Shown here: positions 1 through 8,303 of the stretch, piece after piece
How the letters are laid out: each line of letters starts with the position of its first letter
Position numbering within the stretch: position 1 is the first letter of the stretch
Source of the DNA: CAVPCZ01 sp963702445
GTDB lineage: Bacteria; Bacteroidota; Ignavibacteria; UBA10030; UBA6906
Length of the DNA stretch: 64,000 nucleotides
Direction: 5' to 3'
NCBI GenBank assembly: GCA_963702445.1
Contig: CAVPCZ010000016.1
Location: 518,614-582,613, forward strand
Notes under the pieces: model-generated
Told to the model about the DNA's origin: nothing
The model's input: only the letters and a program-made list of their open reading frames with translations
Database searches by the model: none
Translations under genes and position numbers: made by a program

Positions 1-536
1 GAGCACCGGGTCATCACCACCGGGACGCCGAAGGTGTGGTGGTAGGCCATGGCGAGCAGATCGGATCCCGCCTTGCTGGCCGCGTACGGACTGTTGGGAT
101 GCAGCGGCGTGGTTTCGCTGAAGCGCCCCTCGGCCCCCAGCGATCCGTACACCTCGTCCGTCGACACATGGAGAAACCGCTCGACACCGTGGTCCTTCGC
201 CGCATCAAGAAGTACCTGCGTACCGGCGACATTGGTCTGTATGAAAACGGATGCACCGAGAATGCTCCGGTCCACATGCGATTCAGCCGCAAAATGGACC
301 ACGGTGTCGATGGCATGATCGCGGAAGGCCGCATCGAGCGAAGAGCGCTCGCAGATGTCCCCCCGCACAAACATGTAGCGAGGTTCCTGCCGGATGTCCG
401 AGAGGTTTTCGAGATTTCCGGCGTACGTCAGTTTGTCGAAGTTGACGATCCGGACATCCCCCCGTTCACGCAGGAGATGGCGGACGAAATTGCTGCCGAT
501 GAAGCCGGCACCGCCGGTAACAAGAACATTGTGCAT
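1..536 (-). CDS. rmlB: dTDP-glucose 4,6-dehydratase, N-terminal part (cut by window edge)
   Basis: About 178 codons are present; the C-terminus lies beyond the window. The enzyme converts dTDP-glucose to dTDP-4-keto-6-deoxyglucose in the cytoplasm, the second step of dTDP-rhamnose synthesis. Read on the minus strand, the protein opens with a Rossmann motif (VTGGAGFIGSNF), followed by FDKLTYAGNLENL, HFAAESHVDRSI and the STDEVYGSL segment, all typical of RmlB rather than of a generic sugar epimerase. The catalytic YxxxK is visible as PYAASKAGSD just before the edge. The ATG at 536 lies 33 bp downstream of the RmlC-like gene, so the two probably share a transcript. Identification is firm from motifs alone. 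Confidence 0.93.
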   Translation of the reverse strand, partial: MHNVLVTGGAGFIGSNFVRHLLRERGDVRIVNFDKLTYAGNLENLSDIRQEPRYMFVRGDICERSSLDAAFRDHAIDTVVHFAAESHVDRSILGASVFIQTNVAGTQVLLDAAKDHGVERFLHVSTDEVYGSLGAEGRFSETTPLHPNSPYAASKAGSDLLAMAYHHTFGVPVVMTRC

Positions 537-569
537 GTCGTGTCTTCTTGAGCGGGTGAACGGAGACGG

Positions 570-1043
570 TTAGTCGAGGAGAAAAATGGTCCTGGGGTCC
601 AGCTCGTGCCGGATCTCATCGACCGGGTCCTTCTTCCCCCTGCCCGCAAACAGACGGTTGGGAAGGTTCATCACCATTCCTGTTGCCGTCCCCACATTCC
701 TGTACGCATGGGCGACACCGGCCGGAATGATGACCACGCGGGGGGCGTCGGCACCGGCGAAGAACGCCTGACGGACCATGTACGTGGGAGACCCCTTTCT
801 GTTGTCCCAGAGGTAGATCTTGAAATTGGACGGACCCAGAAAGGCGAAGTAGTCCGCCTGGTCGGCGTGTTCGTGAGGCCCCCGCGCAATGCCCGGGAGG
901 GTCATCGACACATAACACATCACCGGAAGGAACTCGGGCGGTACCTCGTCCTCGCGGAAGAGTTCGGTCAGCCAGCCCCGCTCATCCAGGAACTTGGTGA
1001 GGTCCCGGAGGATGACATCATGGATTTTTCCGTTCGCAAACAT
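570..1043 (-). CDS. rmlC: dTDP-4-dehydrorhamnose 3,5-epimerase family protein
   Basis: 157 residues, a little shorter than the usual 180 or so. The cupin fold of the RmlC family is suggested by the PHEHADQADYF segment, where the usual RG-x-H-xx active-site histidine strand sits, and by VVIIPAGVAHAYRNVG, the standard second strand. The role would be C3/C5 epimerisation of dTDP-4-keto-6-deoxyglucose on the way to dTDP-rhamnose. It is followed by rmlB on the same strand, which supports nucleotide-sugar synthesis for surface polysaccharide. Because it is short and the family includes 3-epimerases and ketoisomerases, the exact stereochemistry is uncertain. A promoter candidate lies about 150 bp upstream (1197-1227). 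Confidence 0.85.
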   Translation of the reverse strand: MFANGKIHDVILRDLTKFLDERGWLTELFREDEVPPEFLPVMCYVSMTLPGIARGPHEHADQADYFAFLGPSNFKIYLWDNRKGSPTYMVRQAFFAGADAPRVVIIPAGVAHAYRNVGTATGMVMNLPNRLFAGRGKKDPVDEIRHELDPRTIFLLD

Positions 1044-1196
1044 GCCGTTTCCTTGTAGAAAGTGTGGCTCAGACTACGATTCGCATGGACTCGATGGGGC
1101 AAAGACCCGCATGTAGGGGTGTAGGTCCGCAGTGAACCGCCGGAATCCCTGGTAGCAAAGGGGCGAGGGGCTCGTTTCCTTAGTGATTGTATCGCA

Positions 1197-1227
1197 TAAA
1201 GTTAAGAATTCCGGGCAGGAAAGTCAA
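1197..1227 (-). promoter_or_regulatory. promoter candidate for rmlC-rmlB
   Basis: On the minus strand TTGACT is followed after 17 bp by TAACTTTA, which matches TAnnTTTG in seven of eight positions. It lies in the 243-bp gap between the argS stop and rmlC. The leader to the rmlC start would be roughly 145 nt, and nothing recognisable was seen in it. Confidence 0.55.
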
Positions 1228-1286
1228 TGAGAAACAGGGCCCCAACCGGCCGGCCAGAACGGCCATTGGCGAATAGAGGGCGTATT

Positions 1287-2921
1287 TCACATTTTTTCAG
1301 GCGCCCCGATACCCAGAATGGCGAGCCCGTTCTTGAGAACGACCTGCACGGCTCGGCAGAGCGCCAGGCGTGCCGCGGTTTTCGCGGCATCTTCGGTGAC
1401 CACACGATGATGGTGATAGAAAACATGGAATATGCCTGCCAATCCGTGCAGATATTCGGCAAGCCGGTGCGGTTCCGAAGAAAGCGCGCACAGTTCAACG
1501 ACCTCGGGGAACTGGAGCAGCGCCTTCACCAGGGCCATCTCCTCCGGTGAGTCCAGCAGGTCCAGGTTCGCCTCCCCTCCGTCAGGCAAACGTCCCTCCC
1601 GTTCGGCGAACTGCAGAAGGCTGCAAATGCGCGCATGCGCATACTGCAGGTAGTAGACCGGATTGTCATCCGACTGCTGCCTTGCCAGCAGCAGGTCGAA
1701 ATTCAGATGGCTGGAGATCGTCCGCATGATGAAAAAGTACCGCACCACGTCCGCCCCCACATCCGCGACGAGCTCATCGAGGGTGATGAAATTCGCTTTG
1801 CGCGTGGACATCTTGACGACCTCTTCCCCTTGGAGGATCGTGACGAACTGGTGAATGAGCACTTTCACCTTCCCGGGGTCGTATCCGAGGGCTTTGAGGG
1901 CGGCCAGCACGTCCGGGTACGTGGCGATATGGTCGGCACCGAAAATGTCGATCATCAGATCATAGCCGCGGCGGAACTTCTCCACGTGGTAGGCGATATC
2001 CGGCAGCCGGTATGTCGGTTCGCCGCTGCTCTTGACGATGACCTTGTCTTTTTCGCTTCCCAGTGCGGAGACTTTGAACCAGAGTGCGCCGTCCTGTTCG
2101 TAGGTGAGGCCGGCGGCGCGCAGGGCGTCGACCACCGCGGTGATCTTCCCGTCGGTGTACAGCGAGTGCTCGTTGAAATACGACTGGAATGCGATATCCA
2201 GAGACCCGAGCGTCTTCCGGATATCCGCGAAAATCTCCTCCACCGCCGTCTCTTTGAAGACTCCCTCCGCCGGCTCCTGCCGCAGCGTCTCGCCATGCCG
2301 TTCGCGCAGCAGTCGCGCGATGTCGCGGATGTACTCCCCCTGATAGTGCGTTTCGGGATATGCGTGGGATTCCCCCAGGAGCTCCAGGTAACGAAGCCTG
2401 ACCGAGTCGCCGAGTATGCGCATCTGGCGCCCGGCATTGTTGAAGTAGTACTCGCGCTCCACCGTGTGTCCGGTCCACTCGAGCAGACGTGCCAGCGTGT
2501 CGCCAAGTACCGCCCCCCGGCCGTGGCCGACCGTGAGGGGGCCCGTGGGGTTCGCGCTCACGAACTCGACCTGCACGCGTTTGTCCCTGCCGATCTCCGA
2601 CCGGCCGAACCGCTCTCCGGCACGGAGGAGCTCCCCCAGCTGTCTCCTGTGGAAGACTTCGGTGAACCAGACGTTGATGAATCCCGGTCCGGCGACTTCC
2701 ACACGGGAAACCAGCAGCGGGTCGAACGCGAGACGTGCCACCATCTCTCCGGCAAGCTCGCGCGGGTTCTTCCCCGCCCGCTTCGCGAGCATGAGCGCGA
2801 GGTTGGTGGTCAGATCGCCGTGCCCCTCCTGCCGCGGCCGCTCAACGGCGAAGTCGGACGGAGGCACAAGGTTGAGCGCGCCGGCGGCATCCAGAAGCGC
2901 GGCGCGGAGAAAGAGTTTCAT
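1287..2921 (-). CDS. argS: arginyl-tRNA synthetase
   Basis: 544 residues, normal for ArgRS. It charges tRNA-Arg with arginine in the cytoplasm. Visible signatures are the class I HIGH-type block SANPTGPLTVGHGRG at about residues 122-136, the YFNNAGRQM segment shortly after, and the KMSK-like VVKMSTRKAN in the C-terminal half followed by the GADVVRYFF helix typical of the family. The ATG overlaps the stop of the upstream rsfS by four bases (ATGA), so translation is probably coupled. The gene is intact in one frame. Confidence 0.97.
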   Translation of the reverse strand: MKLFLRAALLDAAGALNLVPPSDFAVERPRQEGHGDLTTNLALMLAKRAGKNPRELAGEMVARLAFDPLLVSRVEVAGPGFINVWFTEVFHRRQLGELLRAGERFGRSEIGRDKRVQVEFVSANPTGPLTVGHGRGAVLGDTLARLLEWTGHTVEREYYFNNAGRQMRILGDSVRLRYLELLGESHAYPETHYQGEYIRDIARLLRERHGETLRQEPAEGVFKETAVEEIFADIRKTLGSLDIAFQSYFNEHSLYTDGKITAVVDALRAAGLTYEQDGALWFKVSALGSEKDKVIVKSSGEPTYRLPDIAYHVEKFRRGYDLMIDIFGADHIATYPDVLAALKALGYDPGKVKVLIHQFVTILQGEEVVKMSTRKANFITLDELVADVGADVVRYFFIMRTISSHLNFDLLLARQQSDDNPVYYLQYAHARICSLLQFAEREGRLPDGGEANLDLLDSPEEMALVKALLQFPEVVELCALSSEPHRLAEYLHGLAGIFHVFYHHHRVVTEDAAKTAARLALCRAVQVVLKNGLAILGIGAPEKM

Positions 2922-3361
2922 GATGCGACTTTCCTCCGTGAGCCCCCGGTCTTCCGGGCGGGCGTCTTTCCGGGCCGCGTGGAGACGCTCCGCTTGCGCG
3001 GGCGCGGGAGAGGCACACCCTCATCCACAACATGCTGAATCTTCGCATCGCCCCAGAGCCGCTCCAGGTTGTAGAACGGCCTGGTCTGCTTGTGAAAGAC
3101 ATGGACGACAACGTCCACGAAATCCACGATCACCCAATTCGGACTGCCTCCTTCCACCTGCCACGGAGCCACCCCCTTCTTCTTCAACCCATCCTCCACT
3201 TCGGATGCAATGGCCTTCACCTGCATGTCGGAATCCCCCGAGCACACGACGAAGAAATCCGTCACGCTGCTCAGACCGCGAAGATTCATGATCACCACAT
3301 TATGAGCCTTCTTGCTGAGTGCAAGTTCAGCGACATGCTTCGCCAGAATAGCAGGTTTCAA
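2918..3361 (-). CDS. rsfS: ribosome silencing factor RsfS
   Basis: 147 residues. RsfS binds ribosomal protein L14 and blocks subunit joining in starvation. The family core is visible: VVIMNLRGLSSVTDFFVVCSG, QVEGGSPNWVIVDF and VVHVFHKQTRPFYNLERLWGD (partial quotes of neighbouring strands). After the core there is a basic tail of about 30 residues rich in Arg, Lys and Pro, longer than in most homologues. The start is a TTG at 3361, chosen because a strong Shine-Dalgarno (GAGGAGG) sits about eight bases upstream and no in-frame ATG lies near it. It sits 13 bp after the LytR_C gene and overlaps argS. Confidence 0.93.
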   Translation of the reverse strand: MKPAILAKHVAELALSKKAHNVVIMNLRGLSSVTDFFVVCSGDSDMQVKAIASEVEDGLKKKGVAPWQVEGGSPNWVIVDFVDVVVHVFHKQTRPFYNLERLWGDAKIQHVVDEGVPLPRPRKRSVSTRPGKTPARKTGGSRRKVAS

Positions 3362-3374
3362 TGTCCGTTCCTCC

Positions 3375-3860
3375 TCATGGTGATGATTTCAGTGATGCAT
3401 AGTCCCGTCCTATGACGATGGACACATCGACAAGCTCGTCGGGGTTCAACTGCTGGATGACCCGCCCGGCCGGGATACCGAGTGCCCGCGCGACCTTCTC
3501 CGCATTCTCTCTCCGCCCCGTCCGGTCAACCACCAGCGATTCCCGGACGTCAAAACGGTGGTAGTTCCTGAGTTCAACGATGTCATACCCGCGCGCCCGC
3601 AGATAGGCGGTCATCGCCGATGCCGCACGCACCTGCCCGCACCCATTCCATACATCCACCTGAATCGGCTTCCTCCGCGGATCATCCGCCCGCAGGGGAT
3701 CCACCGGGGGGGAAAACCACGTCCGCGCGACAAAGGAATACCCGAGGTAGGCAACCACGATCGCCAGCAGGGCAATGCCGGCGTTCAGCAGCGGACCTGA
3801 AGGGACTCTCGTGCGTCGGGGAGGTCGGGAAGCGGTGCCGGGGCTGTTTCTGGCGCTCAT
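3375..3860 (-). CDS. LytR_C domain membrane protein
   Basis: 161 residues from the ATG at 3860. A basic N-terminus with an SARN/RPPRR stretch is followed by one membrane segment (NAGIALLAIVVAYLGYSF) and an outer-face domain of about 100 residues matching the LytR/CpsA/Psr C-terminal domain: IQVDVWNGCGQVRAAS, then YLRARGYDIVELRNY, then a closing VDVSIVIGRDYASL. In this lineage such short proteins occur alone, without the LCP phosphotransferase domain. The function is unknown and a cell-envelope role is inferred. It starts after a strong terminator (3871-3925), so it may be read from its own weak promoter or by read-through, and it leads the rsfS-argS group. Confidence 0.75.
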   Translation of the reverse strand: MSARNSPGTASRPPRRTRVPSGPLLNAGIALLAIVVAYLGYSFVARTWFSPPVDPLRADDPRRKPIQVDVWNGCGQVRAASAMTAYLRARGYDIVELRNYHRFDVRESLVVDRTGRRENAEKVARALGIPAGRVIQQLNPDELVDVSIVIGRDYASLKSSP

Positions 3861-3870
3861 CGGCAACAGC

Positions 3871-3925
3871 GGAAAAGACAACAAGCCGGGATCCTGACCC
3901 GCGCCCGGCGGGTGACCCCGGCTTG
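3871..3925 (-). terminator. rho-independent terminator of the FGSS-repeat gene
   Basis: A perfect 9-bp outer stem (CAAGCCGGG at 3882-3890 with CCCGGCTTG at 3917-3925) encloses a second 6-bp stem (ACCCGC/GCGGGT). On the minus strand it is followed by TTGTCTTTTCC. It lies 38 bp after the stop of the gene at 3964-4494. Confidence 0.75.
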
Positions 3926-3963
3926 AATGATCGTGAAGATGTGTTGTGCAGAAGTGCTCGTGC

Positions 3964-4494
3964 TCAGAAACCGTCCTCCCCGTACCACCGCGACCCGAAT
4001 GACGACCCGAACGAAGAACCGAACGAAGAACCAAATGACGAGCCGAAGGGCGAATAGTATCCGTACGGTTGCTGCCGGAACTGGACATGCACAAGGACGT
4101 TTTCCCAGGGCTTGTAGCTGATCTCCGCCCGGCTCAGATAGAGTGAACTCAGATTGCTTGCCCTTTCTCCGCCGAATTGAGAAAAACTCGAATTCGGAGA
4201 ATAGCTCATGCTCACGTCCGCCCGTGCCTGAAGATTGTCCGCAATTTCATACATCATGCTGTTGGTGTAGGTCCCCACCGACATCCCCTGCCCTCCCATC
4301 GTGAGATAGGAAAAACTCAGCTGGTGACGCATATGGAACTTGTCCGGATTGAACCATCCCAGGAATGACGTCGAAGAATTCTCCACCATCCCCGAGGACA
4401 CCCTGTCGTCCCGCTCCACCTGAGTTCTGAATTGCGCATTCGCCGGCAGGCCTGCCAGCAACAACACCGCTGTCACACCGAGTAAGAGTCTCAT
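3964..4494 (-). CDS. small secreted or outer-membrane protein with FGSS repeats
   Basis: 176 residues, family not recognised. The N-terminus is a clear signal peptide (MRLLLGVTAVLLLAGLPANA, cleaved before QF). The middle has alternating strands such as HQLSFSYLTMGG, NLQARADVSMSYSP and AEISYKPWENVLVHVQFRQ, compatible with a small beta-barrel or an adhesin-like sheet. The C-terminus carries five FGSx units and ends RWYGEDGF. It has its own sigma70-like promoter (4539-4567) and its own terminator, so it is monocistronic between housekeeping genes. I infer an abundant envelope protein; no enzymatic motif is present. Confidence 0.7.
   Translation of the reverse strand: MRLLLGVTAVLLLAGLPANAQFRTQVERDDRVSSGMVENSSTSFLGWFNPDKFHMRHQLSFSYLTMGGQGMSVGTYTNSMMYEIADNLQARADVSMSYSPNSSFSQFGGERASNLSSLYLSRAEISYKPWENVLVHVQFRQQPYGYYSPFGSSFGSSFGSSFGSSFGSRWYGEDGF
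3988..4047 (-). repeat. five 12-bp units encoding FGSS/FGSR
   Basis: Five in-frame 12-bp units encode four FGSS and one FGSR near the protein C-terminus. The units differ at third positions (TTC/TTT, GGC/GGT/GGG, TCG/TCT, TCA/TCG) while the peptide is kept, so they are not a fresh slippage expansion. Confidence 0.85.
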
Positions 4495-4538
4495 CGCCTT
4501 CTCCTTTTCGCACGCACAAACACGCGATTACGCAATGA

Positions 4539-4567
4539 AGTATACAGAAATCCTCAAGAATTGTCAA
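4539..4567 (-). promoter_or_regulatory. sigma70-like promoter for the FGSS-repeat gene
   Basis: TTGACA, 17 bp, TATACT on the minus strand. The -35 lies inside the last codons of the upstream glmU-like gene (which ends at 4554). Transcription would start about 45 bp before the ATG at 4494. Confidence 0.75.
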
Positions 4568-5351
4568 CTGGGCGTGCCGCAAACAGTCCGCGGGCCTCCT
4601 CCAGCTGCGCGAGCGTGTTGATCCCGCGAACCTCGTGCTCCTTTTCCACCGGAACAGCGCGCACGGGCAGCCCGTTCCGCCAGAAATACCCGAACACATC
4701 CGTGAGGTAGTACTCATTCTGTACGTTTGAGGGGGTGATGTGTTTCAGTCCCGCAAACAGGTGTTCCTTGTCAAAAACATAGATTCCGGTGTTTATCTCG
4801 CGGATCAACCGCTGTTCTTCGCCGGCATCCTTGTGTTCCACGATCCCGAGCACGTTTCCGGTATACGCAGCCTCCGGACCGTGCGGGCCCTTTCCTGCGT
4901 GCTCGCGGAGGATCCGTCCGTATCCCGTCGGGTCGTCCAGGATTGCCGTCAGCAGCGTCGCTGCCGCCGGGGCCGACCGGTGGTAGGCGATGAGCGACCG
5001 GACCGTCGACTCCCTCAGAAGCGGTACGTCTCCCGAGAGCACCAGCACATCCCCCCTGTACCCTTCCAGTGCGCCTTCCGCCTGCATCACCGCATGCCCC
5101 GTGCCGAGCTGGGGGTTCTGCTCCACACACACCACCGGTTTCCCCCTTGATGCCAGGTGACCGGTGACCGTGTCCTTCTGCCATCCGACGATGACCACCG
5201 TGCGCGAGGAGTCCAGGCCGAGCGCGAGATCCACCACATGCTCGATCATCGGTTTCCCGGCAATGGCATACATCACCTTGGCTTTGGTGGGGTCCTTCAT
5301 GCGGGTGCCCTTGCCGGCAGCCATGATCACCACTGCAAGTCGTTCATCCAT
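4554..5351 (-). CDS. GlmU-like nucleotidyltransferase (UDP-GlcNAc pyrophosphorylase domain only)
   Basis: 265 residues. It has the sugar-nucleotidyltransferase start VVIMAAGKGTRMKDP with the conserved lysine in AKVM, then QNPQLGTGHAVMQA, VLSGDVPLLR and EINTGIYVF, the order found in the N-terminal half of GlmU. Bifunctional GlmU has about 450 residues with a left-handed beta-helix acetyltransferase half; that half is absent here with no sign of a frame break, so the protein is a stand-alone uridylyltransferase. The likely reaction is GlcNAc-1-P + UTP to UDP-GlcNAc. It lies 27 bp after panC. A related sugar-1-phosphate substrate cannot be excluded. Confidence 0.82.
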   Translation of the reverse strand: MDERLAVVIMAAGKGTRMKDPTKAKVMYAIAGKPMIEHVVDLALGLDSSRTVVIVGWQKDTVTGHLASRGKPVVCVEQNPQLGTGHAVMQAEGALEGYRGDVLVLSGDVPLLRESTVRSLIAYHRSAPAAATLLTAILDDPTGYGRILREHAGKGPHGPEAAYTGNVLGIVEHKDAGEEQRLIREINTGIYVFDKEHLFAGLKHITPSNVQNEYYLTDVFGYFWRNGLPVRAVPVEKEHEVRGINTLAQLEEARGLFAARPVDNS

Positions 5352-5378
5352 GCTTCCTGTTTTCCTTTCTGCCTGACA

Positions 5379-6236
5379 TCAGGGAATCACCAGGGGGATA
5401 TTGTCAATCAACCGTGTCGTGCCAAAGCGGACCGCGAGCGAAAGCAGAACCGGATTGCCCGGAACGAGGGTGGAGAGTTCTTCCAGCGTCGCCCCGTGCG
5501 CGATCGAAAGATACTCGACGACGCCGGCCGAAGCGTGTTCGATCACCTTCCGCATCCCTTCCCGGATGCCTGCAGCATCGGTCCTGCCCTCGCGTATCTC
5601 CTCCTCCGCCTTTCTGAGAGCGCGGTACAGGACGGGCGCCTCGGCGCGCTGCGCGGGGGTCAGATAGGCATTGCGGGAGCTCATGGCCAGTCCGTCCGTC
5701 TCGCGTACCGTCGGGATAATCACCAGTTCGACGGGGAAGTTCAGGTCCTGCGTCATTCTGCGGATCACCGCGACCTGCTGCGCGTCCTTCTGACCGAAGA
5801 GCGCCAGATGCGGATTCACGATATGGAAGAGCTTCGCAACGATCGTCGCCACCCCCCGGAAATGGCCCGGACGGACGCTTCCCTCCAGGACATCCGTGAT
5901 CTGTTCCACCTGGACGTAGGTGCTGTACTGCGGCGGATACATGGAGGGTGCCGGCGGGGCAAAGACAAAATGCGCTCCCGCGTCGCCGGCTTTCCGGTGA
6001 TCGGCCGGGAGGCTGCGCGGATAGCGCTCGAAGTCCTCTCCCTTTCCGAATTGCGTCGGATTCACGAACACCGATGTCACCACCGCGTCGCTCATCGTCC
6101 GGGCCCGTGCGATGAGCGCAAGATGGCCTTCATGCAGGGCTCCCATCGTCGGAACGAGTGCGATGCGTTTGCCCTGGAGGCGGAGCCGTTCGCCCGCCCG
6201 CGCCATGGCGGAAACGGACTCGATCAGCTCTGCCAT
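5379..6236 (-). CDS. panC: pantoate-beta-alanine ligase
   Basis: 285 residues from the ATG at 6236. It joins pantoate and beta-alanine with ATP to give pantothenate. The HIGH-type motif appears in PTMGALHEGHLALI, the VFVNPTQFGKGEDFERYPR block follows, and the KMSKS-like segment is AMSSRNAYLTPAQR. FGQKDAQQVAVIRRM is also characteristic. The gene is 73 bp downstream of accD and 27 bp upstream of the glmU-like gene. It is intact. An earlier in-frame start at 6503 was rejected because it would overlap accD. Confidence 0.96.
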   Translation of the reverse strand: MAELIESVSAMARAGERLRLQGKRIALVPTMGALHEGHLALIARARTMSDAVVTSVFVNPTQFGKGEDFERYPRSLPADHRKAGDAGAHFVFAPPAPSMYPPQYSTYVQVEQITDVLEGSVRPGHFRGVATIVAKLFHIVNPHLALFGQKDAQQVAVIRRMTQDLNFPVELVIIPTVRETDGLAMSSRNAYLTPAQRAEAPVLYRALRKAEEEIREGRTDAAGIREGMRKVIEHASAGVVEYLSIAHGATLEELSTLVPGNPVLLSLAVRFGTTRLIDNIPLVIP

Positions 6237-6309
6237 GACCGTTCGGCGGCGGGTCTGTGCGGTCGTGCGGTGGCGTTCCGCATGACGGAAGGATTTGCGA
6301 CGGCAGGGG

Positions 6310-7149
<840 letters not shown>

Positions 7150-7164
7150 GGTCGGATGCCTCCA

Positions 7165-7869
7165 CTAGTCTTTGGTGCGCAGGAAAAACTCTTTCACATA
7201 GCGCGGCTCCAGAAGGGCCGGATCACTCCTCAACCCGGACTCGAACAGGGCGGTTCCCAGCCTCCCCACCGCAGCCGCACTGCACCGGGTGTGTTCCGCG
7301 GCGAGAACGATCAGCTCCGCTCCCCTCCCTCCGCGGGCGCCGCCCGGCAGCCGGGCGATCTTCTCCCCCGCATCGCCGGTCAAGGCGATCGGTCGTGCGG
7401 GAAGCCGCCGGAGCATCTCCTCGACGGAGAGATCTTCCACCTCCCATACCGCTCTCACGCGATCCCCCTCCCGCTCGAACAGCTGACAGTAGACCTCGTC
7501 GCGCCGTGCGTCCAGGGCCGACAGGATCATCGCCGCCCCCTCCGCCCGTGCCCCGGGCGCGGCTGCGCTGGCAAGCGCTTCGAGCGTCGGGACGGGGACC
7601 ACGGCCATGCCCGTCGCCGCATGCAGCCCCTTTGCCACGCTCAGGCCGATGCGCAGACCGGTGAACGATCCGGGACCGATCGATACGGCCACCCCGGAGA
7701 GTGCCGCGGGAGGTACGCCGCCGTTCTGCAGAACTTCATCAATGAACAGGAGAATCCGCTCGGCGGCCACGTACCGTTCTTCGATCCAGCGCTCTGCCAC
7801 GAGCGCGCCGTCCCGGACGAGGGCCACCCCGCAGACAGCGGTCGCACTTTCCAGGGCGAGCAGATTCAC
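7165..7869 (-). CDS. tsaB: tRNA threonylcarbamoyladenosine biosynthesis protein TsaB
   Basis: 234 residues from a GTG start at 7869. The GTG overlaps the tsaE stop (GTGA) and gives the canonical N-terminus NLLALESATAVCGVAL; a longer in-frame version would run back into tsaE. TsaB is the inactive ASKHA-fold partner of TsaD in making t6A37 of ANN-decoding tRNAs. The conserved GPGSFTGLRIGLSVAKGL segment is present. Its position directly after tsaE is common. The start and family are clear. Confidence 0.93.
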   Translation of the reverse strand: MNLLALESATAVCGVALVRDGALVAERWIEERYVAAERILLFIDEVLQNGGVPPAALSGVAVSIGPGSFTGLRIGLSVAKGLHAATGMAVVPVPTLEALASAAAPGARAEGAAMILSALDARRDEVYCQLFEREGDRVRAVWEVEDLSVEEMLRRLPARPIALTGDAGEKIARLPGGARGGRGAELIVLAAEHTRCSAAAVGRLGTALFESGLRSDPALLEPRYVKEFFLRTKD

Positions 7870-8303
7870 GCGTCCACCTCTCCGGTCCGGCGGATATCGA
7901 TGCGCCGCTCTTCTTCCGCCCCGGAGTGCGCACATGTGACGATATACGATTCCCCGGGGAGGAGGTCCAGAATGGGCTCGGCCCACTCGATCAGGCACAC
8001 AAACGGCGGGCGGAAATATTCGACCAGGCCGAGTTCCGCCACCTCCGCACGGGCCCTTACACGGTACAGATCGGCGTGCACCACGGTCAGCCCGTCCGCC
8101 GGATATTCGTGGATGAGCGTGAACGTCGGACTCCCCACGTGTCCGGAGGTCCCGAGCGCCTCACACACACCCCTGACAAACTGCGTCTTCCCGCTTCCGA
8201 GTTCTCCGAGCAGCGCGACTGCATCGCCGGGCCGCAGGCCCGCCGCGAACGTCCGTCCCATCCCGGCGGTTTCTTCCGCCGACCGGGTGATCTTCCGCGT
8301 CAT
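7866..8303 (-). CDS. tsaE: tRNA threonylcarbamoyladenosine biosynthesis ATPase TsaE
   Basis: 145 residues. This small P-loop ATPase works with TsaB and TsaD in t6A synthesis. The Walker A motif is LLGELGSGKTQFVRG, and PTFTLIHEYPADG and VHADLYRV follow as in the family. The ATG overlaps the porX stop by four bases and its own stop overlaps tsaB, so porX, tsaE and tsaB are translationally linked. Confidence 0.95.
   Translation of the reverse strand: MTRKITRSAEETAGMGRTFAAGLRPGDAVALLGELGSGKTQFVRGVCEALGTSGHVGSPTFTLIHEYPADGLTVVHADLYRVRARAEVAELGLVEYFRPPFVCLIEWAEPILDLLPGESYIVTCAHSGAEEERRIDIRRTGEVDA

Noticed and set aside
1635..3038. A 467-codon plus-strand frame
   Set aside because: Antisense to argS and the start of rsfS; no domain resemblance.
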